Of a stretch of DNA of 64,000 bases, positions 1 to 8,700 are shown in pieces. How positions within the stretch are numbered: the first letter of the stretch is position 1; each line of letters starts with the position of its first letter. Position numbers and translations under genes: made by a program. The stretch covers positions 4,396,001 to 4,460,000 of the forward strand of contig NZ_CP060725.1 of NCBI RefSeq assembly GCF_003797775.2, read 5' to 3'. The notes under the pieces are model-generated. The model saw only the letters and a program-made list of their open reading frames with translations, did not search any database and was not told where the DNA came from. The stretch comes from Sphingopyxis sp. OPL5 (lineage in GTDB: Bacteria; Pseudomonadota; Alphaproteobacteria; Sphingomonadales; Sphingomonadaceae).

Positions 1-192
1 TCCACAGATGGTAGCTACGGCTTCGTGAGCGGTCGGGGCACAGGTTACTTCTGGTCACTGCTAGCAGAAGGTTCAGACGATCAGCGGGGAGTTAACTCTC
101 CCCACGATTTCGACGGAAGAATTGGACTCGTAACAGCGGATTCAAAAACCGTGGTCTACGTCCGCTCTGGAAGCAACAAAGGCTGTAGGTGA
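1..192 (+). CDS. hypothetical protein, 3' end only
   Basis: Frame 1 is open from the first base to a TGA at 190-192, giving 63 C-terminal residues of a protein that starts outside the window. The residues are rich in Gly, Ser and Asp with several Tyr (for example GRGTGYFWSLL), as in a secreted or beta-rich protein. I recognise no family. Base composition is visibly less GC-rich than the genes that follow, so this may be acquired DNA. The gene could be a chance open frame, but 63 codons without a stop and reasonable composition make it plausible. Confidence 0.4.
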   Translation, partial: STDGSYGFVSGRGTGYFWSLLAEGSDDQRGVNSPHDFDGRIGLVTADSKTVVYVRSGSNKGCR

Positions 193-220
193 ACGTCCAA
201 AATCGGTCGCTTCCCGCCCC

Positions 221-454
221 TCAGATCAAAAACATCATCGTCGCGGTAAAGAAAATCGCGAAACTCTGCAGGAACAGCTTCAGGTCGGTCGACCCGACCA
301 CCGGCTGCGGACGCCGGTGCTGCGCAAGATCGTAACGCAGCGCGCCTTCCCAATCGGCCGGCGCGCTCATGCGCGCGATGACCAGTTGCCGGCGGCCGTG
401 CGAACGCAGCCGGTCGCGGATGTCGATACGCAGTTCGGGGTCGAATTCGTTCAT
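221..454 (-). CDS. small membrane-anchored hypothetical protein
   Basis: This 77-residue protein has a charged N-terminal part (MNEFDPELRIDIRDRLR, then several Arg) and one hydrophobic segment at the extreme C-terminus, roughly residues 58-77 (LKLFLQSFAIFFTATMMFLI). It therefore looks like a tail-anchored inner-membrane protein. The family is not recognised and no function can be given. It is a separate minus-strand gene in front of the RNase T2 gene. The start is the first ATG of the frame, and the C-terminal hydrophobic run argues that the frame is real. Confidence 0.55.
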   Translation of the reverse strand: MNEFDPELRIDIRDRLRSHGRRQLVIARMSAPADWEGALRYDLAQHRRPQPVVGSTDLKLFLQSFAIFFTATMMFLI

Positions 455-547
455 GCCCCCAAGCTAATGCGGGGTTAACGAGTCGGTAAGGTTAAAAAAT
501 CGTTAACGCCGGCCTGTCCCGCCCGGGGACGCGCGAAACAAGAACCG

Positions 548-1270
548 TTAACGCGGCATCGGCCGCACCTTCACCGCCCTATTGTCATCGAGTCCGCGCT
601 GGAACGGCAGGCAGCGCTGCGGCTTCATGCGCGGGCCGAGGCAATAGCGCACCTCCGACAGCCAGCCGTCGCGGTCGGTCGCCACCGCCAGCATTTCGGG
701 CCTTATGCCCCGATTGCGGGCCACGAACGCCTGGCGGATCGACCCCGCGGTCTGCGGCCGCGCCGCCAGCGCCGTCATGTCGGGGAAGTTTACCGTCCGG
801 AACAGGATTTCGGCGGCGCGGAAATAGGAGGCGGGATCGGGGCTCATGCAGGTGCCATGCTTCGCCCATTCATGCTGCAGCAGCTGCGCCGACGGCGTCA
901 TGCACATATGGCGGCGCAGCACCGGCTGCGGCACGATCTTCGCCGGCCGGCACCATTGTGGATAGCCGGGGGTCGCCGCCTCGGGCCACAGCCCGTGCAG
1001 CACCCAGCCGAACCGGCCGTTCTCGCCCGAACATTGGAACCGGTCGCGCGCGTCCTTCGCGTTGCGCACCCCCGCGCAATGCTCGGGCGACCAGCTCAGG
1101 CTCAGGAGGTAACCGGCGATCGGCGGATTGCGGACCGGCTCGCCGCGCTTCGGCTGTTCGAGGCGCGGGATGATCGTGCGGTCGGGGGCGACGCACGCGG
1201 GCGCCTGCGCCAGCGCGGCGGTGGGCGCCAGCGCCAGCAGCGCCGCCGCAGCAACCTCAGGCCAGCGCAA
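548..1270 (-). CDS. ribonuclease T2 family protein, secreted
   Basis: Endoribonuclease of the T2 family, which cleaves RNA through a 2',3'-cyclic phosphate, probably in the periplasm. Both catalytic signatures are present: CAS I around residues 88-97 (FGWVLHGLWPE, His92) and CAS II at 133-141 (HEWAKHGTC, with His133, Glu134, Lys137 and His138). A signal peptide with Ala-rich core covers about residues 1-22. Length is 240 residues, normal for the family. The start is a TTG at 1270 that overlaps the last codons of nadC by 14 bases, which suggests translational coupling. No ATG gives a better signal peptide. Confidence 0.9.
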   Translation of the reverse strand: MRWPEVAAAALLALAPTAALAQAPACVAPDRTIIPRLEQPKRGEPVRNPPIAGYLLSLSWSPEHCAGVRNAKDARDRFQCSGENGRFGWVLHGLWPEAATPGYPQWCRPAKIVPQPVLRRHMCMTPSAQLLQHEWAKHGTCMSPDPASYFRAAEILFRTVNFPDMTALAARPQTAGSIRQAFVARNRGIRPEMLAVATDRDGWLSEVRYCLGPRMKPQRCLPFQRGLDDNRAVKVRPMPR

Positions 1271-2102
1271 AATCGAGCCCGATGTCGGCCGCGGGCGCCG
1301 ACTGGGTCAGCCGCCCGACCGAGACATAGGTCACCCCCGTCGCGCCGATGTCGCGGATCGTATCGAGCCTTACCCCGCCCGACGCCTCGACCGGCACCCG
1401 GCCGGCGACGATGGCGACCGATTCGCGCAAGGCGGCGAGGTCCATATTGTCGAGCAGCAGGTGCGTCGCCCCCGCGCTCAGCGCGGGTTCGACCTGGTCG
1501 ACCCGGTCGACCTCGACGATGATGTTCGCGATTCCCGCGTCGACCGCGCGGCGCACCGCCGCCTCGACCGATCCCGCGACCGCGACATGATTGTCCTTGA
1601 TCATCGCGGCGTCCCACAATCCCATGCGATGGTTGGTCGCGCCGCCCATCCGCGTCGCATATTTCTCCAGCACGCGCAGCCCGGGGATCGTCTTGCGCGT
1701 GTCGAGCAGCGTCGCCTTGCCTTCCAGCGCATCGACATATTCGCGCGTCAGCGTCGCGATGCCCGACAGATGCTGTACCGTGTTCAGCGCCGAGCGTTCG
1801 GCGGTGAGCATCGCGCGGGCGTTGCCCGACAGCCGCATCAGGTCTGTTCCCGCGGGCACGCGCGCGCCTTCTTCGACCAGTATCTCGATCTCCATCGCCG
1901 GATCGAGCGCGCGAAAGAAAGCTTCGGCGATCGGCAGCCCCGCGACGATGATCGCATCGCGGCTGTCCATCACCCCGCTGAAGCGCGCATCGGCGGGGAT
2001 CACCGCCAGCGAGGTGATATCGCCGCCCTCGCCCAGATCTTCGGCAAAAGTGGCGCGGACGAAGGCGTCGAGGTCGAAGCCGGGCAGGGAAAAATCGCTC
2101 AT
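1257..2102 (-). CDS. nadC: nicotinate-nucleotide pyrophosphorylase (carboxylating)
   Basis: Quinolinate phosphoribosyltransferase. It converts quinolinate and PRPP to nicotinate mononucleotide in de novo NAD synthesis, in the cytoplasm. The 281-residue protein carries the family's conserved blocks: RKTIPGLR, the GGATNHRMGLWDAAMIKDNH region, EVDRVDQ, LLLDNM and EASGGV. The reading frame stays open to 2468, but the upstream part is low-complexity Arg-rich sequence antisense to the neighbouring gene. The ATG at 2102 (MSDFSLPGFDL) matches the family's N-terminus. It forms an operon with the RNase T2 gene, and nadA and nadB are not in the window. Confidence 0.93.
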   Translation of the reverse strand: MSDFSLPGFDLDAFVRATFAEDLGEGGDITSLAVIPADARFSGVMDSRDAIIVAGLPIAEAFFRALDPAMEIEILVEEGARVPAGTDLMRLSGNARAMLTAERSALNTVQHLSGIATLTREYVDALEGKATLLDTRKTIPGLRVLEKYATRMGGATNHRMGLWDAAMIKDNHVAVAGSVEAAVRRAVDAGIANIIVEVDRVDQVEPALSAGATHLLLDNMDLAALRESVAIVAGRVPVEASGGVRLDTIRDIGATGVTYVSVGRLTQSAPAADIGLDFALA

Positions 2103-2138
2103 GCCGTCCGCGATAAAGCGGCGCCCGCGCAAATCAAC

Positions 2139-2167
2139 TTGACGTTTACGTAAACTAACGCTGACAT
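2139..2167 (+). promoter_or_regulatory. LiuR-like palindromic operator overlapping a possible promoter
   Basis: The divergent spacer between nadC and the nitronate monooxygenase gene contains a perfect 12-base palindrome, GTTTACGTAAAC, at 2144-2155. It is preceded by TTGACG at 2139-2144, which could be a -35 box. A weak TGACAT lies 17 bases further on. The motif resembles the operator of MerR-family LiuR regulators of branched-chain amino acid and acyl-CoA catabolism. That link is from memory and the cognate regulator is not in the window. Confidence 0.4.
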
Positions 2168-2215
2168 GGGCGATATGCGTGAAGATCGACAAAATAGACA
2201 AGCTGGAGAGACCTG

Positions 2216-3349
2216 ATGCTATCCCCCATTTGCGCGATGCTCGGCATCGAATTCCCCCTCCTCGCCTTCTCGCACTGCCGCGACGTCGTGGTCGCGGTGT
2301 CGAAGGCCGGCGGCATGGGCGTCTTCGGCGCCGCCTCGCTGCCGCCCGAACGGCTCGAGGAGGAACTGGCGTGGATCGACGAGCATATCGGCGGGCGCCC
2401 CTATGGCGTCGACCTGATCGTTCCGAACAGTTTCGCCGGCAAGGGCGAGGAAAACGCCGCGCTGCCACCGATCCCGGACGAGCACAAAGCCTTCATTTCG
2501 GGGCTGCTGCAAAAGCATGGCGTCGATGACAGCGACCTGTCGCTGCCCGGCGCCGCACGTACCAGCCTCGGCGACAATATGTCCGATGCCGGCGCTGCCG
2601 CGCTGCTCGAAGTCGCCTTCCGCCACCCGATCGCCCTGATCGCCAACGCGCTCGGCGTGCCGCCGCCGCTGATGCTCGAACTCGGCAAGCGTAACAACGT
2701 CCCCGTCGCCGCGCTCGTCGGCACCCGCGACCATGCGCTGGCGCAGGTCCGCGCCGGGGTCGACATCCTCGTCGTCGCGGGCGGCGAAGCCGGCGGCCAT
2801 TGCGGCGAAGTCGCGACGATGGTGCTCGTCCCCGAAGTCGCCGCCGCGGTCGAGGCGGTCGGCGCGAACACCCCGATCCTCGCCGCGGGCGGCATCGTCA
2901 CCGGGCGCCAGATGGCCGCCGCGATGGCGATGGGCGCGCATGGCGCCTGGACCGGCTCGGTGTGGCTGACCACCGCCGAGGCCGAGACCAATCCGGTGGT
3001 GAAGGAGAAGATGCTCGCCGCCTCGTCGCGCGACACGGTCCGCTCGAAAAGCCGCACCGGCAAACCCTCGCGCCAGCTCCGTTCGCCCTGGACCGACGCA
3101 TGGGAAGCCGAAGGCGCGCCGAAACCGCTCCCGATGCCGCTCCAGTCACTGGTCAGCGAACCGGCGCTGCGCAAAGTCGATAAATTGTCCGAAGGCGGTC
3201 ATGAGGGTGCGAAGCATCTCGCCACCTATTGGGTCGGTCAGGGGGTCGGGCTGATGAACGAGGCGATGGGCGCCGGGCAGGTGGTGCAGGAATTCAAAGA
3301 GGATTGGATCGCCGCCTGCGAACGGCTGAACGGCTTTATCGGCGACTAA
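2216..3349 (+). CDS. nitronate monooxygenase family flavoprotein
   Basis: FMN-dependent TIM-barrel oxidoreductase of the nitronate monooxygenase / 2-nitropropane dioxygenase family. It would oxidise alkyl nitronates to aldehydes or ketones, though the physiological substrate is uncertain for this branch. Family signatures are a GGEAGGHCGE block around residue 190 with the conserved His, and PILAAGGIVTG followed by GAHGAWTGS (FMN phosphate binding) around 220-245. Length is 377 residues. The ATG at 2216 has a GGAGAG ribosome site eight bases upstream. The gene is divergent from nadC and ends at a strong bidirectional terminator. Confidence 0.85.
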   Translation: MLSPICAMLGIEFPLLAFSHCRDVVVAVSKAGGMGVFGAASLPPERLEEELAWIDEHIGGRPYGVDLIVPNSFAGKGEENAALPPIPDEHKAFISGLLQKHGVDDSDLSLPGAARTSLGDNMSDAGAAALLEVAFRHPIALIANALGVPPPLMLELGKRNNVPVAALVGTRDHALAQVRAGVDILVVAGGEAGGHCGEVATMVLVPEVAAAVEAVGANTPILAAGGIVTGRQMAAAMAMGAHGAWTGSVWLTTAEAETNPVVKEKMLAASSRDTVRSKSRTGKPSRQLRSPWTDAWEAEGAPKPLPMPLQSLVSEPALRKVDKLSEGGHEGAKHLATYWVGQGVGLMNEAMGAGQVVQEFKEDWIAACERLNGFIGD

Positions 3350-3350
3350 A

Positions 3351-3376
3351 AAAATCCCCGCCGAAGCGGGGATTTT
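3351..3376. terminator. bidirectional intrinsic terminator
   Basis: A perfect 11-base-pair stem AAAATCCCCGC / GCGGGGATTTT with a CGAA tetraloop lies between the converging nitronate monooxygenase and cyclophilin genes. A and T runs on both sides allow it to work on either strand. Confidence 0.9.
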
Positions 3377-3379
3377 CCT

Positions 3380-3832
3380 TTATTCGCTGACGGTCGCCTT
3401 GACGATCTTGCCGGGCTCGCGCGGCGGCTCGCCCTTGGGCAGCGCGTCGACATTTTCCATGCCTTCGATCACTTCACCCCAGACGGTGTACTGCTTGTCG
3501 AGGAAACGCGCGTCGTCGAAGCAGATGAAGAACTGGCTGTTCGCGCTGTTCGGGTTCTGCGAACGCGCCATCGAGCACACGCCGCGAACATGCGGCTCGG
3601 CATTGAATTCCTGCGGCAGGTCGGGAAGCTTGCTGCCGCCCATGCCGGTGCCGGTCGGATCACCGCCCTGCGCCATGAAGCCGGGGATCACGCGGTGGAA
3701 GACGACGTCGTCGTAAAAGCCTTCGCCGGCGAGCTGGCTGATGCGCTCGACGTGCAGCGGCGCGAGGTCGGGGCGCAGGCGGATGACGACATCGCCGGTC
3801 GACAGCGACAGGGTGAGGGTCTGTTCGGTCAT
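3380..3832 (-). CDS. peptidyl-prolyl cis-trans isomerase, cyclophilin type
   Basis: Cyclophilin of 150 residues that catalyses proline isomerisation during protein folding. The active-site region FHRVIPGFMAQGGDPTGTGM is present, followed by the substrate-binding QFFICF segment and the VWGEVIEGM motif. No signal peptide is seen, so it is probably cytoplasmic (PpiB-like). The frame extends upstream to 4186, but that extension is an antisense shadow of mgtE. The ATG at 3832 begins MTEQTLTLSLSTG, which matches cyclophilin N-termini and leaves the compact domain intact. Confidence 0.92.
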   Translation of the reverse strand: MTEQTLTLSLSTGDVVIRLRPDLAPLHVERISQLAGEGFYDDVVFHRVIPGFMAQGGDPTGTGMGGSKLPDLPQEFNAEPHVRGVCSMARSQNPNSANSQFFICFDDARFLDKQYTVWGEVIEGMENVDALPKGEPPREPGKIVKATVSE

Positions 3833-4001
3833 GAAAAACTCCTGTGAAGCGGGATTGGCGGTCCCATAGCCAAGGGCGGCGCAGATGCCACGCAAATTTT
3901 GCCGATCATCGCGCACGTCGTTGCCTTCGCGGCGGGCCGGGACTAGGGGGAAGACCGGTTCGCAGCCGGGTTTTCCGGCATAGGTAAGGGAGGACCGCGC
4001 G

Positions 4002-5432
4002 ATGGATAAACGCGAAGACTCCCTGCCCCCCGACGATGTGCTGGTCGATACCGCCCTGCCCGAAACCGAGCTCGACGAGGATGACCGGCTGAAACCAGAA
4101 TTCGTCCGCGACGTCATCGAACTCGCCGAGGCCGGCGAAGCCGAAGCGGCGCGCGAGCGCATCGGCCGCCTGCATCCTGCCGACATCGCCGATCTGTTCG
4201 AACTCGCGCGCGCCGACGAGCGGCCGATGCTCGCTGCCGTCTTGGGTGACCTTCTATCCGCCGACGTGCTGGCGGAAATGAACGATTATGTGCGCGAGGA
4301 GCTGATCGACCTGCTCGCGCCCGAACAGGTCGCCGAACTGGCGTCCGAGATGGATACCGACGACGCCGTCGCGATCATCGAGGACATGGAGGCCGACGAC
4401 CAGCAGGCCGTCCTCGACGCGATGGAGCCCGAGGACCGGGCGGCGATCAAGGACGCGCTGTCCTTCCCGGAAGAGAGCGCCGGCCGCCTGATGCAGCGCG
4501 AGTTCGTTGCGGTGGCCGAGCATGTCACGGTCGGCGATGTCATCGACCGGCTGCGCGAGGACACCGACCTGACGAGCGATTTCTGGGAAATCTTCGTCGT
4601 CGATCCGATGCACAAACCCGTCGGCACTTGCCAGCTCAGCTGGATTTTGCGCACCCCGCGCGAGATTGCGATCAGCGACGTGATGAAACGCGAGCAGACG
4701 TTGATCCCGGTCGACATGGACCAGGAAGAGGTCGCGCTGCGCTTCCAGAAATATGCGCTGATCTCGGCGGCGGTCATCGACCGTTCGGGGCGGCTGGTCG
4801 GCATGATCACCGTCGACGATGTCGTCCACATCATCCAGGAAGAGGCGGGCGAGGATATTTTGCGCCTGTCGGGCGCCGGCGACGGCGACATCAACGAACC
4901 GATCCGCGAAACCTATGTGGCGCGCGTGCGCTGGCTGGTCGCCAATCTCGGCACCGCGCTCGTCGCCTCGTCGATCGTCGGCTTCTTCGGCGGCGCGATC
5001 GAACATATGGTCGCGCTCGCGGCACTGATGCCGATCGTCGCCGGGGTCGGCGGCAATGCCGGAACGCAGACGCTGGCGGTGACGGTGCGCGCGCTCGCGA
5101 TGAACCAGCTGACCGATTCGAACAGCTGGCGCGCAGTACTCCGCGAGGTGAAGATCGCGCTGCTCAACGGCGGCACCATCGCACTGATCGCAGGGACGGC
5201 GACCGCGCTGTGGTTCGGCAATCCCCAGCTCGGCGGCGTCATCGCCGCCGCGATGATCGTGAACATCTTCGTCGCCGGCGTCGCCGGGGTCGCGATCCCG
5301 CTGTTGCTCGACCGGCTCGATCAGGATCCGGCAGTCGCGAGTTCGGTTTTCGTCACCATGACGACCGACTCCATGGGCTTTCTGGCCTTCCTCGGCCTCG
5401 CGGTGGCCAGCGGGCTCACCAGCCTGAACTGA
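4002..5432 (+). CDS. mgtE: magnesium transporter MgtE
   Basis: Inner-membrane Mg2+ channel of 476 residues. An acidic cytoplasmic N-domain (residues about 1-150) is followed by tandem CBS domains (about 150-280) that sense Mg2+. The C-terminal part has five predicted membrane segments, with the conserved pore region GVGGNAGTQTLAV at about residue 346. The domain order and length are typical. The gene stands alone between the cyclophilin and a small lipoprotein gene. No M-box riboswitch was recognised upstream. Confidence 0.93.
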   Translation: MDKREDSLPPDDVLVDTALPETELDEDDRLKPEFVRDVIELAEAGEAEAARERIGRLHPADIADLFELARADERPMLAAVLGDLLSADVLAEMNDYVREELIDLLAPEQVAELASEMDTDDAVAIIEDMEADDQQAVLDAMEPEDRAAIKDALSFPEESAGRLMQREFVAVAEHVTVGDVIDRLREDTDLTSDFWEIFVVDPMHKPVGTCQLSWILRTPREIAISDVMKREQTLIPVDMDQEEVALRFQKYALISAAVIDRSGRLVGMITVDDVVHIIQEEAGEDILRLSGAGDGDINEPIRETYVARVRWLVANLGTALVASSIVGFFGGAIEHMVALAALMPIVAGVGGNAGTQTLAVTVRALAMNQLTDSNSWRAVLREVKIALLNGGTIALIAGTATALWFGNPQLGGVIAAAMIVNIFVAGVAGVAIPLLLDRLDQDPAVASSVFVTMTTDSMGFLAFLGLAVASGLTSLN

Positions 5433-5651
5433 CAAAGCGCTGGAATCGCAAGCGATTCAAAAGAATCAAAAAAAATTTCCCCGTCCGCATTTTTTTCGGG
5501 AACTTATCCACCGCCTTGGCAGTTTCCCATATGAGCAGCGGTCATCGCCCCCCCGCAGCGCTGCTCAGCAACATTGGCCCGGTGCGTATTCCCTCCCCCC
5601 CCTCGAAGCGCGCCGGGCCATTTTGCACACAGATTTCACGAGGTTCTGATC

Positions 5652-5780
5652 ATGTCGAATGTCCGTATCGTTCTTGCCGCTTTGCTTGCCAGCTTTCTGG
5701 TCGCTGGCTGCAACACCGTGAAAGGTGTCGGCCGCGATATCGAGTCGGTTGGTCAGGCGGGAAGCGACGCGATTCACTGA
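5652..5780 (+). CDS. entericidin A/B family small lipoprotein
   Basis: A 42-residue protein with a hydrophobic signal sequence and a lipobox ending at Cys20 (LVAGC), followed by the short TVKGVGRDIESVGQ segment typical of entericidin-like lipoproteins. These are small surface lipoproteins proposed to take part in envelope stress or programmed lysis. Their role in sphingomonads is not established. The start is the ATG at 5652. The 219 bases upstream (5433-5651) contain only a weak 7-bp inverted repeat at 5443-5458 and A-rich tracts. Confidence 0.85.
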   Translation: MSNVRIVLAALLASFLVAGCNTVKGVGRDIESVGQAGSDAIH

Positions 5781-5798
5781 TCCCGTCGAGTCCTTACC

Positions 5799-6605
5799 CT
5801 AAACCTCTTCGAGAGGTTCGACAGGCGCCGTTTCGGCGCCTGTTTTGCGTCGGCGCTGGGTAAACCAGATCGCGAGTAGCGACAGCTCGTAAAGCAACAC
5901 CAGCGGGACCGCGAGCAACAACTGGCTGACCGCGTCGGGCGGCGTGAAGATCGCCGCGATGAAGAAGGCGCCAACGATCATGTAGCGGCGCGCCGAAACC
6001 AGTTGGGCGCGTGTCACGATGCTCGAGCGCTCAAGCAGCATCAACAGGATCGGAAGCAGGAAGGCGATACCGAACGCCATGATGAACTGCATGATGAAAC
6101 TGAGGTAATTGCCCGCCGAGGGAAGGGCTTCCTGGGTGATCCCGCCCATATTGCCCTGAAAACCAAGCAGGAACTTCAGTGCCACCGGGATGGTGATGAA
6201 ATAGGCGAGACAGGCCCCTGCCGCGAACAGGATCGGCGTCGCGATCAGGAAAGGCAGCAAGGCCCGCTTTTCCTGCCGATAAAGCCCCGGCGCCACAAAT
6301 TTCCAGAGCTGGTTGGCGATCACCGGAAAGGCGATCATCACGGCGGCGAACAGCGCGACCTTGATCTCGACGAAAAATGCCTCGCCGAGTTGGGTATAGA
6401 TGAGTTTGCCCTGCCCGGCTGCGACCAGCGGCTGCACCAGCACGCTATAGATCGGCTTGGCGAAATAGAGGCAGACCGCGAAAGCGGCAGCCAGCGCCGC
6501 CAGCGACTTGAGCAACCGCGAGCGCAACTCGACCAGATGATCGAGCAAGGGCATCTTGCCGCCGGCGCCCTCCTCTTCCGCCGTCACCGGGGTTTCGACG
6601 CTCAT
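5799..6605 (-). CDS. tatC: Sec-independent protein translocase TatC
   Basis: Core receptor of the twin-arginine translocase, which binds the RR signal of folded exported proteins in the inner membrane. The 268-residue protein has six hydrophobic segments. The N-terminal MPLLDHLVELRSRL block is characteristic of TatC. Its ATG overlaps the tatB stop by four bases, which indicates coupled translation. At least one candidate Tat substrate is encoded in this window (25,444-25,869). Confidence 0.96.
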   Translation of the reverse strand: MSVETPVTAEEEGAGGKMPLLDHLVELRSRLLKSLAALAAAFAVCLYFAKPIYSVLVQPLVAAGQGKLIYTQLGEAFFVEIKVALFAAVMIAFPVIANQLWKFVAPGLYRQEKRALLPFLIATPILFAAGACLAYFITIPVALKFLLGFQGNMGGITQEALPSAGNYLSFIMQFIMAFGIAFLLPILLMLLERSSIVTRAQLVSARRYMIVGAFFIAAIFTPPDAVSQLLLAVPLVLLYELSLLAIWFTQRRRKTGAETAPVEPLEEV

Positions 6606-6994
6606 GGAAGCGGGCCATCCTTCGGCGGGATGGCATGGGTCTCTGCGGGCTGCGCGGCGGCAGCCTGATCAGCCTCCGCGCTCGATTGTTCGGATGGCGT
6701 TTCGGCGGCGGGGACACTCGCCGCCGGAATCATGGACGGGGCGCCATCGCCATCGACGCGCGGAAATTCGCGCATGATGGCTTCATTCTGCTCGCGCCAC
6801 TTCTTCTCAAGTTCCTCGAGTTCGGCCTCGCGCATCATCGTGTCGAGACCCGAACGAAAATGACGCGCCATGCCGCGCGCCTTGCCGACCCATTTGCCGA
6901 CGAAGCGCATCGCCTTGGGCAGGTCCTTGGGGCCGATGACCACCAAGGCCACCACCACGACGAGCAATAACTCGGTGGGCGCGACGTCGAACAT
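6602..6994 (-). CDS. tatB: Sec-independent protein translocase TatB
   Basis: TatB partners TatC in the signal-peptide receptor complex. The 130-residue protein has one N-terminal membrane helix (LLLVVVVALVVIGPKDLP) ending in the conserved GPKDLP hinge. An amphipathic helix and a Pro/Ala/Glu-rich tail of low complexity follow. It lies between tatA and tatC in the usual order. Confidence 0.95.
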   Translation of the reverse strand: MFDVAPTELLLVVVVALVVIGPKDLPKAMRFVGKWVGKARGMARHFRSGLDTMMREAELEELEKKWREQNEAIMREFPRVDGDGAPSMIPAASVPAAETPSEQSSAEADQAAAAQPAETHAIPPKDGPLP

Positions 6995-7026
6995 CTACTA
7001 AACTTCCCCCAGCCGGCGGTCGGCGA

Positions 7027-7260
7027 TCAGAGCTTGTCCTGTTCGCTGGTCGGCGTAGGCATCGGGGTGGCTTCGGGCGTGCGCTGCCCTTCGATGTGCT
7101 TCATCGGCGGGGCCGGCGTATCGTCGTCTGCCATGCCCTTCTTGAAGCTTTTCAATCCTTTGGCAACGTCGCCCATCATGTCGGAAAAACGGCCCTTGCC
7201 GAACAAGAGCAGCACGATGACACCGAGGATAAGCCAGTGAATCAGGCTGAATCCGCCCAT
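7027..7260 (-). CDS. tatA: Sec-independent protein translocase TatA
   Basis: TatA forms the protein-conducting assembly of the Tat pathway. The 77-residue protein has a short N-terminal membrane helix ([19 protein letters not shown]) with the conserved Phe-Gly hinge, then an amphipathic helix [14 protein letters not shown]. It is the first tat gene of the minus-strand operon scpA-scpB-tatA-tatB-tatC, 46 bases after scpB. Confidence 0.95.
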   Translation of the reverse strand: MGGFSLIHWLILGVIVLLLFGKGRFSDMMGDVAKGLKSFKKGMADDDTPAPPMKHIEGQRTPEATPMPTPTSEQDKL

Positions 7261-7306
7261 GAAAAATCTCCTTTGCGCCCGACCCGAGCGTCTGTTGATG
7301 TCCTAA

Positions 7307-7903
7307 TTAGGCGTCTTCGCCGTCTTTTACTAGGTCCAGTTCGCCCATCGCTTCCTCGAAAGCGAGATCGACCGGATCGAGCAGACCCGCTGCGCGCAGA
7401 TCTTCGATGCCCGGCAAATCCTTGCGGCTGCTAAGTCCGAAATGCTGCAAAAATGCGTCGGTGGTCTTGTAGATGAGCGGGCGCCCCGGAACTTCGCGCC
7501 GGCCCGCCGGCGCGATCCACTCGGCCTCCATCAGCACGTCGAGCGTGCCCTTCGACGTCTGGACACCGCGAATTGCTTCGATTTCGGCGCGGCTGACCGG
7601 TTCGTGGTACGCCACGATGGCGAGCACCTCGGACGCGGCGCGCGACAATTTGCGCGGGTCGTCGCGTTCGCGGCGGAGCAAATGCGCCAGATCGGCAGGG
7701 GTCTGGAAATGCCAGTGACCACCGCGTTCTACGAGTTCGATGCCGCTTCCCGCGTGGCGCGCGGCGATCGCATGGATCACCGCCTTGACGTCGGCCACCG
7801 GGATTTCCTCGGCAAAACGCGCCGCGACTTGCCGTGCGTCGAGCGGTTCGTCGCTGGCGAACAGCATCGCCTCTATCGCACGTTCGCGGTCGTCGATCGT
7901 CAT
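7307..7903 (-). CDS. scpB: segregation and condensation protein ScpB
   Basis: Winged-helix subunit of the SMC-ScpAB condensin that compacts and segregates chromosomes. The 198-residue protein has the family blocks AIEAMLFASDEPL at the N-terminus, LAIVAYHEPVSRAEIEAIRGV in the middle, and the GRPLIYKTTDAFLQHFGL region. Its start overlaps the end of scpA by four bases, so the two subunits are made in step. Confidence 0.95.
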   Translation of the reverse strand: MTIDDRERAIEAMLFASDEPLDARQVAARFAEEIPVADVKAVIHAIAARHAGSGIELVERGGHWHFQTPADLAHLLRRERDDPRKLSRAASEVLAIVAYHEPVSRAEIEAIRGVQTSKGTLDVLMEAEWIAPAGRREVPGRPLIYKTTDAFLQHFGLSSRKDLPGIEDLRAAGLLDPVDLAFEEAMGELDLVKDGEDA

Positions 7904-8682
7904 GTCGGTTGTTGTCCTATCTGGGCAGCCCTCAGATACAGCGGTTCGAAGGCCCCCTCCTGCTTCAGGTCGACGCGGCCCTGCCGCGCCAGTTCGAGCG
8001 CCGCGACGAAGCTGGACGCGATCGCCGAGCGGCGCAAGGGGCCGTCATAGTCGGGCGGCAGGAAATCGGCGAGTTCGGCCCAGTCGAGCTTGACCCCAAT
8101 CAGCCGTCCAAGATGGTGCAGCGCCGCGTCGAGCGTGATGACAGGGCGCCGCGACACGATATGGACCACCGGCTCGGTACGCAGCTTCACCTGTCCATAG
8201 GCCGACAGCAGGTCGTAGAGGCTCGCATCCCAGCGGCGCAACCTTACGTCACGCAGTCCCTCGGGCTTGGCGCGCAGGAATACGTCGCGCCCGACGCGAT
8301 CGCGCGCGAGCAGGCGCGCCGCCGCTTCGCGCATCGCGGCCAGCCGCTGGAGCCGCAGTTGCAGGCGCAGGGCCAGCTCGTCGGGCGACGGATCCTCCAG
8401 CGGATCCTTGGGGAGCAGCAGCGCCGATTTGAGGTAAGCGAGCCACGCCGCCATCACCAGATAGTCGGCGGCAACCTCCAGCTTGGCGCGCATTTCGGTG
8501 ATGAATGTCAAATATTGCTCGACCAACGCGAGAATCGAGATTTGCCGGAGGTCGACCTTCTGGCTGCGCGCCAGCGTGAGCAGCAGGTCGAGCGGGCCTT
8601 CCCAACTGTCGAGCGACAGCTGGAGCGCATCCTCACGCTCGGCCGCGGGCGCCACATCATAGTCGAGCGGCAGTTCCTCCAT
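7900..8682 (-). CDS. scpA: segregation and condensation protein ScpA
   Basis: Kleisin subunit bridging SMC heads. The 260-residue protein begins with an acidic linker and then the ScpA block LSLDSWEGPLDLLLTLARSQ and VDLRQISILALVEQYL. It ends with a short winged-helix part. The gene follows nagZ by 18 bases and overlaps scpB. Confidence 0.95.
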   Translation of the reverse strand: MEELPLDYDVAPAAEREDALQLSLDSWEGPLDLLLTLARSQKVDLRQISILALVEQYLTFITEMRAKLEVAADYLVMAAWLAYLKSALLLPKDPLEDPSPDELALRLQLRLQRLAAMREAAARLLARDRVGRDVFLRAKPEGLRDVRLRRWDASLYDLLSAYGQVKLRTEPVVHIVSRRPVITLDAALHHLGRLIGVKLDWAELADFLPPDYDGPLRRSAIASSFVAALELARQGRVDLKQEGAFEPLYLRAAQIGQQPT

Positions 8683-8700
8683 CGGCGGATCAGGCCCTCA

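Noticed and set aside
5443..5458. Inverted repeat GAATCGC-AA-GCGATTC after mgtE as a terminator
   Set aside because: The loop is only two bases and no T run follows on the mgtE strand, so it is not a convincing terminator.
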